A DNA stretch of 64,000 nt, from contig OX393577.1 of assembly GCA_947652605.1 (NCBI GenBank), forward strand, positions 49,761,494-49,825,493. The letters are read 5' to 3'. Below, piece after piece: positions 22,901 to 34,035 of the stretch (position 1 is the first letter of the stretch; every line of letters begins with the position of its first letter). The DNA comes from Elmis aenea. Taxonomy: Eukaryota > Arthropoda > Insecta > Coleoptera > Elmidae. The notes under the pieces are model-generated. The model searched no databases and was not told the DNA's origin. It saw only the letters and a list, made by a program, of their open reading frames with translations. The position numbers and the translations under genes are program-made.

Positions 22901-25900
22901 TTACCGCTCCTGTATTGTGGAAAATCTTCATATACGCTAAACGCTCCTTCAACAGGTCCGTTAGTCATGATTTCTGTTTGAATTTGTTGAACTTGACTTT
23001 TGACGGAGTACGATTTCTTGCCATAATGACGATCATTCTTGTAAGGAATGTTGTAATTTGATTCGCAAGCTTGTCTGCATTTGGGTGTTTCGTTATCATC
23101 TCCTGTGCATGGTGGCCGAGTTCCATTTACGTGATGTTCACAAGGCGCAATTTCATAAGGACGGCAACCCTAAGTTCCAAGTATACATTTACTTAAACTT
23201 GCATACTTAACCATACATTGAAAATTACATTAAAAAGGTATCGTACAAGCAAGACAAAAATAGTATCTGGTCGATTGGGACAATCGTTTACTTGGGGCAA
23301 AACAGAATAAAATCGAGAATTTAGCCTATATTTTCTCCGCTTATTTGAGTCAACTCGTTGCACGGAGACCATGGTGCAGCAAAAGATTATATCGTGAAGT
23401 TGCGCTATAAGGTGGATGCTTTTTTTTGTGTCGTGCTGACCAACCAACTAGGTATTATAGCGTCATCTAAGCGCATTTCAAGATATTTGTTATGTCGATT
23501 ATACGTGCATTAGAGAGAAAAAAAATCGCGGTTATCTTCACTTAACTCTTTATATAATAAATAAAAATAGTGAATATTAAATTTTGCACAGAATGTTAAA
23601 TTGAAAATTTCCTTCACCTGTCAAATTTGCGTTTTCAACCAATCACTAATCTTAAATCTTCTAGAGACTACCAATAAGAGCATTATTACACGGTAATAAT
23701 TTTATATTCCCCTGTTAGATGTTGATTCTCCTCAAATTTGCGTTTTCGACCAATAACAAACTCAGATTTTCTAAAAACGACCAATAAACATAATCATACA
23801 CTAATTTTTTGCAATTACCAGATTTTCATACGTTTATTGGTTGTTTCTAAGAAATTTGAGTTTGTTATTGGTCGAAAATATAAATTTGGAGAGGGAATTA
23901 AATATTTTGGTCTTGATAATTTTTTGACGAAGTTCGGCGACCAGTAGCGTTACTTTAATATAGATTAAACTACACCCCTGACACACCGCTCTGACAGTAC
24001 TTGTAAAATTTGACATAACATACATTTAATTTGACAGGTAGGTTAGGTGATGGAAATTTTCTGACAAAATACTTTTAATTCTTGCATTGCAAATAATCTA
24101 TAGTTTTTGACAAATCTTCACTCATGAAAGTTGAATCAGAAAAAATCATTCGTGCATGCATTTGGGCATATTTACCAAAAATTATCGATAATTTTCAATG
24201 CATTTGTTATATTACTACTGAATATATTTTTTGCCGAACTAATAAAACGTCTTACCTGGTGTGAATCGTACGATCCACCTGACACTATTCCTTTTCTAAC
24301 CCAATAGCTCCAGGCTGCTCCAGGATATCCGCCGTTACATCCCATTCCGCATGACCAGCAACAGGATACGAGATCGTCGGCTGAAAATCTGAAATTTACG
24401 GTTCCATTCGAATGGATGCATACTCTGTCGGACATTGCTTCCACAGCTCCGAATGCCTAATATTAAAAATGAATTAAGTGTGCGTTCATACAATATATTT
24501 CACAATATAAAATAGACGGGTTAGCGCTTTGTTGATGCAATATATATGTCATAACGCGTTCCAGTAAAAAAAAAATGAGGTAATGCAAATTAAAGTCCTT
24601 CTAACTGGCTAGTTGAGGTCTTGAGGTAGGATCATTACAATTACATTACAAAATAAATCTTTCTTAAATTGACGAATGCTTCAAAAATAAAGAATTACAC
24701 AATTAAAATTGTTTTTTAAAGTTTTTAAGACTTTTTTATACACAATAAAATTGTATCTACATAATATGTTCCTTTTGGCCTTGTATAAAATCATGTCTAA
24801 AAAAAGTGTACATTTTTATTTGTAAACCCGGCCACATTATTCGTTGAACGGCATTCTGTTGCCTGAAAAGAGTGTATCAAATTCGAGGCTCAACGTGGGA
24901 TTCTCGCTTATTGTAACGGCCACCAAGTCCATTAATTGGGGTAAGTTGCGTAATTTGGTGCCGAGTTTCAATTGAAAAACAAAATTGTCGTAGCTCCATT
25001 AGCTTTGAAGTTATTGATAAAAAAAATTTGATTTACGTTTATTTGCACTATTTCTTTTATTTATAGAGATATTGAATAACTAAAACACCACGACACAACC
25101 TTTTACTTTACATACGCTGATTTATTTAGATTTTGTATCAAAAGTTTCGTTTATTTTCATCGTCAACTTTGCTATCAGAGCCGGTTATAGGGTTTTCGGG
25201 GCTGTGTGCGAAAATATGTTTGGGACCGAAAATAAAACTTTTGCTCAATTATTTATGATACGTACATGTTTTTTTTAATATCCAATTTTTAATTTATTAT
25301 AAAAAAATCGCCAGCGGACTACCAGTAGGGCCGGACCACCCGCGGGGCTGTGTGATGCACACCCTGCACTCCCCTATCGCCGGCTCTGTTTGCTATTATT
25401 TATATTATGTCATCTTCAATTTTTACAGTTAAAGCTGGTACACAATTAGAGAAAGTAAAAAACTATAAATACCTAGGAGTACACCTACACTGTAACGGAA
25501 AAACAGAGAGAGATAAATGAAATAATAGGCTCAGCAGCTAGGTTCTTTACGGCGATACAAAAACAGTTCCTTGAAAAAAAAGAGACACCAAGGAAACAAA
25601 GGTAGAAATATATCGCAAAGTGTTTAACCTCATACTAACATATGGTTGCGAACCATGGACCACGACCAAAAAACAACAAAGTCGTATTATGAGATTTTTA
25701 ATAAAATTGCGTAGACAAAATTAGAAACGTAACCAATAAAGAAAACTTAAAAGTACAACCAATAGAACAAAATATCCAAGAGGCACAACTAAGATGGCTA
25801 GGTCATGTATATAGAATGGGAGAAGAGAGGATGCCCAGGAAAGCGTATGAACCGAAAACGGGAGAACAAATCGAAAAGAAAGATCAAGGAAAACTTAAAA

Positions 25901-27405
25901 TGAGGAGGTGAAAAAGTTGCTACAAACAGGGGGATCAAGTGGAGCAAGGTCAGAGAACTAACAAGAAACAGAAAACGATGAAGATAAGCATATGAAAAGA
26001 AGCCGCATACACAGGAAGAAACAAAAGCCTCCCACCTAAAGGTAGAGGCAGAGAGGCATAAGTGCTAGAATACTGTAAATCCTAAATACAATGAAGTACT
26101 TAAATGCAGTTTAAAAATCTAACCCCCAACAACAATTTTTGGATTATTGTGGTACTTTTACCTCCTGTTTTATTTCTTGAGAATGTGCAGTTTTATTTTT
26201 TAAAGTAAAATACAATATGGTGCTCAACAATTATAACGATCTCAATGATGGTTGAAAATTAACAAAAAAAATAATTAAAATTGCATATAGAAAATAAAAA
26301 ATTGATCAACAAAGTGTTTTTAGTTTTTTAATATCTCTAAAAACAGAGCAAAACGAAGAAAACTAACTTCTGAATTACTATTAAAACTTAAAAGTACTAT
26401 GGCAATTCGCTTTTCAGATTTATATTTAGCAAAAATTTGCACAACTTGCCTATCTTTAACCGACTTCTTAAAATAAGCGAGATCCCAGTGTTTCATGCAC
26501 GTTTGGTGTAAATTGTTTGGTACTAAAATGAAAAGACTAGTTGGAATTACAGGAACTGTAACTTCATTTTTTTTTTTAAATTTGGATCTGAATTGTATGT
26601 ATAGCCTATAATAATAAATACAGTTTTTTGCAACTAAATATTCTACAGTTCGTTTTGCCTTACAACTTGCAAACGCATTTTAAAACTGATCGAGAAAACG
26701 CTGTTAAAATGAGAAAGAATTAGTAGTAACTTTTGAATATCTGTAATTAACAATATAATAATCCAGTAAGTAAGAATAGCTGAGTTTTTTATTGCATACA
26801 CAGTACCTAAGTAGCATCAACCTACCGTATCGAAAAACGGTTAAGGGTTCGAAAATTATTCTAGTCCACTGCTTGCAAATAAGTATGTAAATTAAATATT
26901 TAATAGATAATAAACGAGGAAGCACACTATAAGGATAAGGTCTCCACAGACCGACGCAGTGGCGGTGGCGGTCAGATGTAACCTTAGGAAACAAGTGGGA
27001 CGCACGCACACTCACTCACTAAGGTTAAATCTGACCGCCACCACGTCGGTCTGTGAAGACCTTTAGAATATGACTTACCCAGCATGATCCGCATGATCCT
27101 TGATCTCTTATCTCTTGAATAGTAGGACAGTGGGGCCATTGCTTGCGAGAATCGAAATTATCAGGTATTTCTTCTACCCTAAGAACGTGTTGTATTTCAG
27201 GAAGTTTGTGTTCGTGAGCATCTGGTAATACTCCTAAGAGCTTTTTAATATATTTCATGGGTATATGTTCCGCAAAGTTGCGTCCAGCTTTCCATGTTGT
27301 TTCTTTTTCGTTAATAGCTTCGATAAATTTATCAGACAAAGGATGAATATCTCCTGTGGCGAGAGAAGCCAGCATAATAACCAAAAACGCGGCAACGTAC
27401 TTCAT
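19795..27405 (-). CDS. Cathepsin B-like cysteine protease, complete gene, four exons
   Basis: The joined exons (27405-27079, 24456-24256, 23169-22905, 19997-19795) give 996 nt, 331 residues plus stop. The signal peptide is [18 protein letters not shown], followed by a propeptide to about residue 80; the mature enzyme starts near [12 protein letters not shown]. Gln102 (oxyanion hole) and catalytic Cys108 lie in DQGSCGSCW; His278 is in [11 protein letters not shown]; Asn298 is in NSWNSDWG. The occluding loop [12 protein letters not shown] keeps His188-His189, the pair that gives cathepsin B its peptidyl-dipeptidase activity. [10 protein letters not shown] (149-158) is the family's glycine-rich substrate-binding region. 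Length matches animal cathepsin B (about 330-340). It would be a secreted or lysosomal papain-family (C1A) endopeptidase; in insects such enzymes are often digestive. No stops or frameshifts. Confidence 0.95.
20876..21651 (+). mobile_element. Left half of a CAGGGTGAGTC element with transposase start (in intron 3)
   Basis: It begins CAGGGTGAGTCATTAGTGCG after TA (20874-20875). A second CAGGGTGAGTC start occurs 122-124 bp later (about 20999), so the terminal unit is duplicated. Bases to about 21432 match the 29286 element; beyond that, where the 29286 copy goes straight to its right end, this one continues to an ATG at 21586. That frame reads [12 protein letters not shown] before decaying, resembling the N-terminus of IS630/mariner-like transposases (x-L-Q-x-R-I-x-M). 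No right end is visible. Insertion lies within cathepsin B intron 3. Confidence 0.6.
22905..23169 (-). CDS. Cathepsin B exon 3 (codons 177-264 plus first base of 265)
   Basis: The acceptor is AACTTAG|GGTTGC. Translation starts [16 protein letters not shown], covering the whole occluding loop, then [15 protein letters not shown] and [16 protein letters not shown]. It ends with [20 protein letters not shown] and PQYRS, then G at the donor AGCG|GTAAGA. 265 nt, phase 1 exit, which matches the next exon's start. Confidence 0.93.
23619..23900. repeat. Direct and inverted CCAAT-bearing repeats in cathepsin B intron 2
   Basis: CAAATTTGCGTTTTC-(G/A)-ACCAAT followed by TCTAGAGAC/TCTAAAAACGACCAATAA occurs at 23622-23680 and again at 23736-23790. 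A complementary copy (TTTATTGGTTGTTTCTAAG... TTTGTTATTGGTCGAAAATA) lies at 23833-23885. At least five GACCAAT/ATTGGTC motifs fall in about 260 bp. It looks like the inverted termini of a small element. No target duplication resolved. Confidence 0.6.
24256..24456 (-). CDS. Cathepsin B exon 2 (codons 110-176)
   Basis: The acceptor reads ATATTAG|GCATTCGGAGC, restoring [11 protein letters not shown] directly after CW. The exon ends ...SGGSYDSHQ at CAG|GTAAGA. It contains [25 protein letters not shown] (paired cysteines of the left domain) and is 201 nt, phase 0 on both sides. Confidence 0.93.
25176..25388. mobile_element. 213-bp hAT-type MITE with 8-bp target duplication (intron 1)
   Basis: CAGAGCCGGTTATAGGG and CCCTATCGCCGGCTCTG are inverted ends. 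Identical octamers TTTGCTAT flank it (25168-25175 and 25389-25396). GC-rich subterminal regions surround an AT-rich middle. Sits in cathepsin B intron 1. Confidence 0.87.
25430..26060 (+). pseudogene. LINE reverse-transcriptase C-terminal remnant (intron 1)
   Basis: Fragments in successive frames read [20 protein letters not shown], then [35 protein letters not shown] with [11 protein letters not shown], and [20 protein letters not shown]. This order (YLG strand, KV-LYGCE-W-TTTKKQ, RW-GHV-RM) is the conserved region C-terminal to the reverse-transcriptase domain in many insect non-LTR retrotransposons. Several frameshifts and stops make it dead. It is on the strand opposite to cathepsin B and begins about 35 bp after the hAT MITE's right target copy. 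Confidence 0.75.
26937..27063. repeat. Inverted repeat 15 nt from the exon 1 splice donor
   Basis: AAGGTCTCCACAGACCGACG, then a GTGGCGGTCAGAT segment and TAACCTTA pairs with the complement of TAAGGTTAAATCTGACCGCC, then ACCACGTCGGTCTGTGAAGACCTT. Arms are about 47-50 bp with a loop of about 30 bp. The outer edge is 15 nt from the GT of intron 1 (27078-27077). Looks like a small hairpin MITE. Confidence 0.75.
27079..27405 (-). CDS. Cathepsin B exon 1 (codons 1-109)
   Basis: Starts at the ATG at 27405-27403 in the context TTTTCAAAATGAAG, and ends after the TGG of GSCGSCW at a strong donor (TGG|GTAAGT, intron from 27078). It encodes the signal peptide, the propeptide (with [15 protein letters not shown], the usual N-terminal prodomain motif) and the start of the mature enzyme up to the residue after the catalytic Cys108. 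Phase 0 exit. Confidence 0.93.
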
Positions 27406-27530
27406 TTTGAAAATGAATCTAAAACCAAAATATTACATTATCATTTTATTCAAGGTGATGTTTACCAAAGAACTAAACAAACATTTAGGTAAATTACTTA
27501 AAACACTGTCTTTTACGCTTTTTATGTTGC
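27406..27530 (-). promoter_or_regulatory. Cathepsin B 5' region: possible UTR splice acceptor and TATA-like box
   Basis: Fourteen bases upstream of the ATG a polypyrimidine tract ends in AG (TTTTGGTTTTAG, AG at 27420-27419), which could be the acceptor of a 5'-UTR intron. ATAAAAAG on the minus strand at 27525-27518 is a TATA-like motif about 115 nt upstream of the ATG. Both are weak signals in AT-rich sequence; the transcription start is unknown. Confidence 0.25.
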
Positions 27531-29285
27531 AGATTATTTCGTGATTTGCGATAATTTGGGCTAATTCGTTTTATAACCCTCTTAAGTAATCGTGAGTGTT
27601 CTTTTAGAAAAATTTAGTAAGGGTGGTTCAAATACGATGGAATTACATGGGTATCTCACTTAACAGTCAAGATAGAGAAACGATTAAATTACCAAAAATG
27701 TGCAGTAATTTTGGGACATTTTCAAAAATATTCTATCATTTCCTGTTTTTTCGTTATTAGCGAAAAACTGTTTTCTTGTCATATTTAAAATGTGTCATAT
27801 CTCCCGTATTGTTGTAAATATCATAAAATTTATTAAGACAATTTTCAGATTTTTTAAATTTAATAGTTAAGAGAATATGAACAAATAAATATAAGCAGGA
27901 TTAATATGATGTAAAATTAGCTAAAAGTTAAATAGAGTTATGGTTAAATAGGTTTGCAATACATTTTTGCTTCAGAGTTAATTGTCACAATAATTCGCAT
28001 TCATATTTTTTATATAACTGCTGATTCGACTATATTATTGTTTATCTTTTGTTCAAATTTTGTTTTTCGATGTTTTCAAAGCTTACTTTTTGATGTTCAT
28101 CTTAAAAAAAAAACCTTTTTAAGTTGCGTATTATTGAAAATAAATACACCAACCCTTATATATTTGAAATGGGGAAAAAATAAGGAATTTAAATAGGTCA
28201 TAGCCAACTATAGCTTCCATTAAAAAAAGGTAAGTTTGTGTAATCACTTTTTAGTGGTGAGCGCAAAAAAATTAATAAATCGACCCCACATGATATATAT
28301 CGTTGGAATGGGAAAAAAATCCTCTTTCTCGTGATGCCACAGCCAACTATGGGTTACACTAAAAAAAATACAACTTTATGTCACAACTCGAAATCCGAAT
28401 GTGTTTTGGAAAATTGTCTACGCCACTGCATTCTCATCAAAAAAGTGCCTCGGGAACGTCAAAATTATTTTTGTTTATTTTCATAAACAAGTGAGATATG
28501 GTCATAAAACGAAAAGTCGAAAAATCGAGTTATCGGCGATAGCTCGAAAACTAAAGACGATAACTAATTTTAGTTTTCACCATTAGGAGGAACGGGGGTC
28601 CGTTTTTCTATAACTCTTATACTTACTCTCACTATAAAAACATCGAAATTTGCTTAAAAACAATAAATTGAATTAAAAATAACTTTTTTTTTCTATTCTA
28701 AGAATCTCTTGTAGAAATACTTTCAAGATTTTTAGTGTTTTTTATTTACCTACTCGCATGTACACTAATGAATGAACGAATTAATAAATAAAGCATTTAT
28801 AAAATAATGTTTCATTATTCTTAGTGAAATTTGACCCTAAAAATAATTATATGCAGATTAAGTTTCTATTGTTTTTAATATAATAGCTTGTTTTCATTAT
28901 ATTTTGGACCCGCTTCACAATAGTTTTTTATCAAAAGATAATAGTATTTTGCTATTTAATGTTACTCATAGCAAAACTTTATTTAATGTTATCTTAAAAG
29001 TCGTGGACGCTGACCTCACCACGTTAAGAAATTATCGGCCCCTTTTTTATTTCTGGGCTTTGTATCTATCCAGTGTCAACTATTTTAACAACCGATTTGT
29101 TTATAATGGTAAATATACAGTTGTGCAATTTCTATTTTCATAAATTCAGTTAGTTAAATCGTAAAAATGTATATTTGAAGATACATTATTCACTACAAAA
29201 AATCAATTTCTCTTATCAATTGCAAAACTAAATAATGAATGTTTGAGAAAAAATAAAAAATCCGATTGATTTATAGAACTGCTAA
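27531..29285. other. Upstream flank of cathepsin B; no gene
   Basis: No gene supported. Parts around 28200-28360 (TAGCCAACTATAGCTTCC, CAGCCAACTATGGGTTACA) recall the centre of the fold-back element at 3810-3825 (AGCCAACTATGGTTGCC), suggesting a decayed relative. A 79-codon frame at 28904-29143 contains LTTLRNYRPLFYFW, faintly like the first reverse-transcriptase motif of LINEs, too weak to call. Confidence 0.4.
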
Positions 29286-29930
29286 ACATGGCGAGTCATT
29301 AGTGCGGGATCGGTCGATTGTGGCTAAACGCTAAACTGTTTGAGATAGAAAGTTGATTCAAACGCTTGTTAATACAGATTTTTCTTCCTAACACGATAAA
29401 AATATTTTTAAATATACAGGATGAGTCACCTATATCTGGAACTAATAGCAACTTTTAAATTTCAAATACAACACCTCATTTTTTATTTAATATTCTTGAC
29501 CGCCTTTATTTTAGCTTTGCATCAACATAAAATACTACACGTTTTTATGTGTCGTCACTAAAAAAAAATGGTTTCCAAAATTTTTTAAGGTATAAGTCTT
29601 TATTTAAAAATTATCCTGAAGTTATTTTTCGAAGAACAGAGTTGTAATTAGGTAAGGACATGCAGAAAACATTGCTCTATTCGCTCGATATGAAAAAGTT
29701 TGATTCGCGCAAACAGGGTGTAAATAGGTGGCAAAATGCATGCTTTTCAAAAGCTCGTAACTCAACTTTTTTCAAATGCAAACCCCTGTATTTTCTTTTG
29801 TCATCAAATTCGTCTTTAAGAGAGCTTAATTTTTTGTTAAGTATGTATGAAATAGCGTTTGAATCAACTTTCTATCTCAAACCGTTTAACCACAATCGAC
29901 CGATCCCGCACTAATTAATGACTCACCCTG
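29286..29930. mobile_element. 645-bp CAGGGTGAGTC-family MITE with two ends
   Basis: The left end (CATGGCGAGTCATTAGTGCG) and right end (...ATTAATGACTCACCCTG, then TA at 29931-29932) are inverted repeats of about 75 bp that include GGTCGATTGTGG and GTTTGAGATAGAAAGTTGAT. A second left-type start (ACAGGATGAGTCACC) lies about 130 bp inside. It is an internally deleted derivative of the family whose longer copy is at 20876. Its terminal sequence is the monomer of the 122-bp satellite at 45694-48506. Confidence 0.8.
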
Positions 29931-30058
29931 TATATAAAAGTAAAGTTACTAAATGCAGAACAATAAATTTAAATGCCATATAAAACAACCAAATGCTATA
30001 CCTATTCAGAAAAATTAAAACGTCATATATTTCTATTTTAGCGTCCTTTACTAGTAAA

Positions 30059-30355
30059 CAAGCGTTTCCCAATGTGGGCTCCTAGGGACCCTGGGGTTTC
30101 ACAAAAAAAATCATGGGTTCCGGGTATTTATTCTGTTATTGCATTGTTTATTTTAACAGCATTTAAATTTACATCCCTAAAATAAATTACACATTTTTAT
30201 CAATTAAAAATATAGTGTATCACTGAAACAATGTTCGCTTTATTTCATGTCTTCTTAAAATTGAGGGGGGTGTAAAATAAAGGTATGGTTCGGGTTCCGC
30301 AATTTTTAATAAATCGTATGAGGGTTTCGAGACAAAATAAGTTTTGGAACCGCTG
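30059..30355. mobile_element. hAT-type MITE (tentative)
   Basis: CAAGCGTTTCCCAATGTGGG at the left and the complement of the right end, CAGCGGTTCCAAAACTT, form diverged inverted ends of the CAGCGTTTC hAT type. GGGTTTC-like motifs face each other inside (GGGGTTTCAC, GGGTTTCGAG). Flanking octamers do not match. Confidence 0.42.
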
Positions 30356-30380
30356 TATTAGACCAACTTAGTCATTCCTA

Positions 30381-30536
30381 TAGTCAGCGTCAAGTCCAAT
30401 GGCGAGCGGTGGGGGTGCGCACTAAACTGGAATTGAAAACTCCTACTTAATTGGTTGTTTTGGTGTACCTGCCAAAGGTGTAAGGCTCGTGGACCATATT
30501 GTAGCGTTCGCTCGCCATTAGACTTGACGCGGACTA
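30381..30536. mobile_element. 156-bp MITE flanked by TA
   Basis: TAGTCAGCGTCAAGTCCAAT pairs with the complement of TTAGACTTGACGCGGACTA; both continue into GGCGAGCG. TA flanks at 30379-30380 and 30537-30538. No coding sequence. Confidence 0.7.
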
Positions 30537-30748
30537 TACCTCACACAGAGAGGGACAGGTTAGAGGTTAGTCAAAGTTTTTGTTTAATACTGTGTCAAGC
30601 AGAGTGGCAATTGATGCAATATGGATGAATTCACGATTAGCGACTAAAATTTGGATTAATAATAAGGGTCGCTGAAACGATAGATTACCTACCTATAACG
30701 TTTTATGATATTATATTCTATATTCTTTTTATTTATATCATATACATA

Positions 30749-31535
30749 CAGTGTGACCCATTTCAAAGCGGATCACCCCTATAAAAAGTTTATTTATAAT
30801 CCGATTTTCATGAATTTTTTTTTTAAACGAATAAGCATCAAAAACTGTACTTTGGCTCTCCATTTTAAAATTCAGTTTACTCTCACAAAGCCTACTATGT
30901 TTTTTTCTCGATGTCAAAATTGGCAAAATTTGTTTTGCGATTTTTTATTTTAAAATCTGACTACACCACTGGATTCAGGATGCCCTCAAATGGGTTTGTA
31001 CCAAATTTGATGAAAAAATATTTATTATAAATTAATTAGGAATTCAATATTTGTGATTAAATTAATATTGATATTGGAAACGCAGTGTATTATGCTATGT
31101 AAAACACAAAAAGTCGGAGAAAAAAATGTATTTGACGTAAGATCTTTTAAATAAGCAACAATTTATTCGGATCAGTATTAAAATAGCAACTTTTATTGAA
31201 TGTTTGATTGGGGAACAACTAAATTTACAAGAAATGATACACAAATACAAAGAAAACAGAAAAAATATTTTGTCATGAAAATTTGTACAAACCCATTTGA
31301 GGGCATCCTGAATTCAGTGGTGTAGTCAGATTTTAAAATAGAAAACCGCTAAACAAATTTTGCCAAAATTGACATCGAAAAAAAAATCATATTAAGCTTT
31401 GCGAGTATAAACTAAATTTTAAAATGGGGTGCCAAAGTACAGTTTTTGATGCTTAATCGTTTAAAAAAATTCATGAAAATCGGATCATAACTAAACTTTT
31501 TATAGGAGTGATCCGCTTTGAAATGGGTCACACTG
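30749..31535. mobile_element. 787-bp palindromic element with TA flanks
   Basis: Ends are CAGTGTGACCCATTTCAAAG and its complement, flanked by TA (30747-30748, 31536-31537). Arms of about 280 bp (30749-31030 and 31255-31535) share CAGGATGCCCTCAAATGGGT and many other segments in inverse order; the loop is about 225 bp. No recognisable coding sequence. Same general design as the 9563 and 50612 elements with a different terminus. Confidence 0.82.
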
Positions 31536-31537
31536 TA

Positions 31538-33633
31538 TAACGTGCAATTTTTTTTATGCAGTTTTAAATTTTTATATTGGAATTTGGTATTGTTTATAGG
31601 ACGTTTGGGTTAATTTTATACAGAATTTGATTCCTATTCTTACAGTTAAAACAAAGAACTGCGCATGTGTTTAGAATTTGAGCTGTTTTTTGACGTTTTT
31701 ATATTTAAAAAAGATATCAAAAATATGTATGCTTCTCCAACATCTTGCTATCCTTAGGTGTGTTTTGATCATTCTTTTTCGATAAAGGTTAGAAATTTAT
31801 GTTATCAAGATATTAAAAAAATATTTGTTGATTGTTGGTAGTGTTAGCAGTAATCATTTGGACTCTTTTATAAGACGCACTATTACTTAATATACAACTA
31901 CACTGCGCAAGTGTTTTAAAGATAAGCTTAGAAACCACTGATTGTTGTGAGTTAAGCTATTTATAAACAATTAAATTGTTATAAATTAAAGCTACAAACA
32001 CACAATAAGTTTTTGTAACTAGTCACTAGTATCTGCTAAGCTTTATTTTGAAATTCATATTTATGTTGCATTCATAACAAAATCTAAATAAAAAGACATG
32101 TATAGATACAAGTTTTTGAATTTTTATACAATGTTTAAATGTATGTACATGAAGATTCCTTTTTTACAAGCTTATTAAATATTTACATTTTAAAATTGTT
32201 CCCTCATATTTGTAAATTATCGACCAATACAATAAAATTCTTTGAAAATCATCACACTTACCTTACCGTCGCTACAGCTGGTCACACAACAACTGAAACC
32301 ATATCAGGAATAAATATTTATTAAAGTACAGTTACAAATATCAAAGCATAATATCATATGGGTCAAAGTGTATCAACAATCGCAGAATAACAAACGTCAG
32401 CTGGCTGCTACGAATTACGTTTTGGTACGACGATCACGTGCATTGCAGGCTTCAGCATTTTCAGGATAATAGCAAAACTACCTAATACTTGTAACCCACA
32501 GATGTCGCCCGGCTGAAAATTTAGAGAAGGTAGCAAAATCCTTTGTTGTTTCCTTGCAAATTAATAAACATTTACCAATTATTTATTATGCTTATTGTGA
32601 GTAGGTAATAACAAGTTTCTTGGTTATATTAAAATTGAAATTTTTAATTTTGGCCTGCAAGCAAAATAAAAAACGCAACATGTTACAAAATCTTGCGGAA
32701 ATGCTTCAACGTATAATTATGTTTAACTTGTAAATATTTGAATTTTACGCTGTACTTTTTATGAAGCTCATATTTTACTAGGGTTTATATCTATTTATAG
32801 ACCGTTTTATATTCTCGAAAACGTCCTGAAATATTTTTCATTTGCGAATTTGTTAAGGAAGGAGTGTTTTATAAGCTAAAAGATTGAGTAGGTTTTTGAT
32901 TGTCGTAAAATGCAGCGTATTATTTTTAGTACGATACTATTTTGCGTAAAATGATGTCAATAAAAAAAAATTAGAGTTGCAATGTTGCAAATAGTTTAGC
33001 GCCAATAATTATTCATTGTATTGTTTTGGTAATAAAGTTGTAACATTCTTTAGCAGTACAAACTTAAACACATCAAGTCTAATTGTCGATAAAAACATTT
33101 CTAAAAATTGTGGTTTGGACACAAAAATCAGAGATGGGGAGGCGGCGTCGGGAGTCGAGGAGTCGGAGCTTTCTTGAGGACTCGGGAGTCGGAAAAACGA
33201 CCGATACCGACTCTTTTTTGATTTAATTTTTTCGAGGATGAGAACAGAATGAAAAATTTAGAACAATACAAAATAACGATTTCAATCGTTTTTTTTTTTT
33301 TTAAATGGGAATGATTAAAGTAACACATATTACTTTTGAATGTGAACGTCCAATTTTTATTTGCAAGAAAATGCTTCGGTGGCTAAGGTTTATAGACAGC
33401 GTAAGTATACAAAACGCATGATTCGTTTGATACATGGCAGAGTTAATTCTGTAGTCAAGCAAATCTTATCCCGTCTTGATATTTGAAAGTTTTCAAAAGC
33501 CGATAGTGCCTTTATTTTAAAGTTTTTAAGGTCAGGTTGTGTAGAAAAATAGTTCTAATGCTAAAACTTTTCTAGTGAGTAATTTTATTTTGTTTAATTA
33601 ACCCTAATAAAAAAGAAATTGATAATTACAATA
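31538..33633. other. Gene-free stretch
   Basis: No gene is supported. Around 33131-33220 GGAGTCGG/GAGTCGAGGAGTCGG motifs and a facing CCGATACCGACTC look like one end of a hAT-like MITE; no partner end is clear (a GGAGTCAGGAGTCGG segment at 34830 may be related). The remainder is AT-rich. Confidence 0.45.
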
Positions 33634-34035
33634 CATGGGTTTGGAGCAGTCCAATTTTTTAATTGCTCCGCTCCGGCATTAAAATGCCTGCTCCACCTCC
33701 GCTCCATCCTCCAAATATTGTTAACATTTAAAAAAAAAAACTATTTCATTATTTTTGTTTTTGTTTAAACAAAGTTTTAATTTTATCGGATACGTAGAAG
33801 TTGGTCAAAATAACAATATTTGACCCTAACAAACAAGTGAAGTTAAATAAATGTTCGAAAAATCTAATTATTGATCTTCAAACGTTGAAAAAAGAAAAAA
33901 AAAGTAGTTTTTTAAAAAACTGTACATAATAAACTGGAGCAGTGGAGCAATAAAAATTATTTGCTTCGGACTCCGCTCCTGCTCCGGGCAAAAACCCATT
34001 GCTCCACTGCTCCGTGCTTCGCTCCAAACCCCTGG
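33634..34035. mobile_element. GGGTTTGGAGC-ended MITE, 402 bp
   Basis: The left end CATGGGTTTGGAGCAGTCC and the complement of the right end (CCAGGGGTTTGGAGC) are inverted. Both sides are rich in GGAGC/GCTCC motifs (TGCTCCACTGCTCCGTGC at the right). Flanks TTACAATA and TTACAAAG agree at six of eight positions, pointing to a decayed 8-bp duplication and so to hAT. A truncated relative is at 59413-59898. Confidence 0.65.

Noticed and set aside
33131..33220. GGAGTCGG-rich segment as an enhancer or G-quadruplex
   Set aside because: Runs of G are short, and facing CCGACTC sequence suggests a decayed MITE end instead; no firm boundary could be set.
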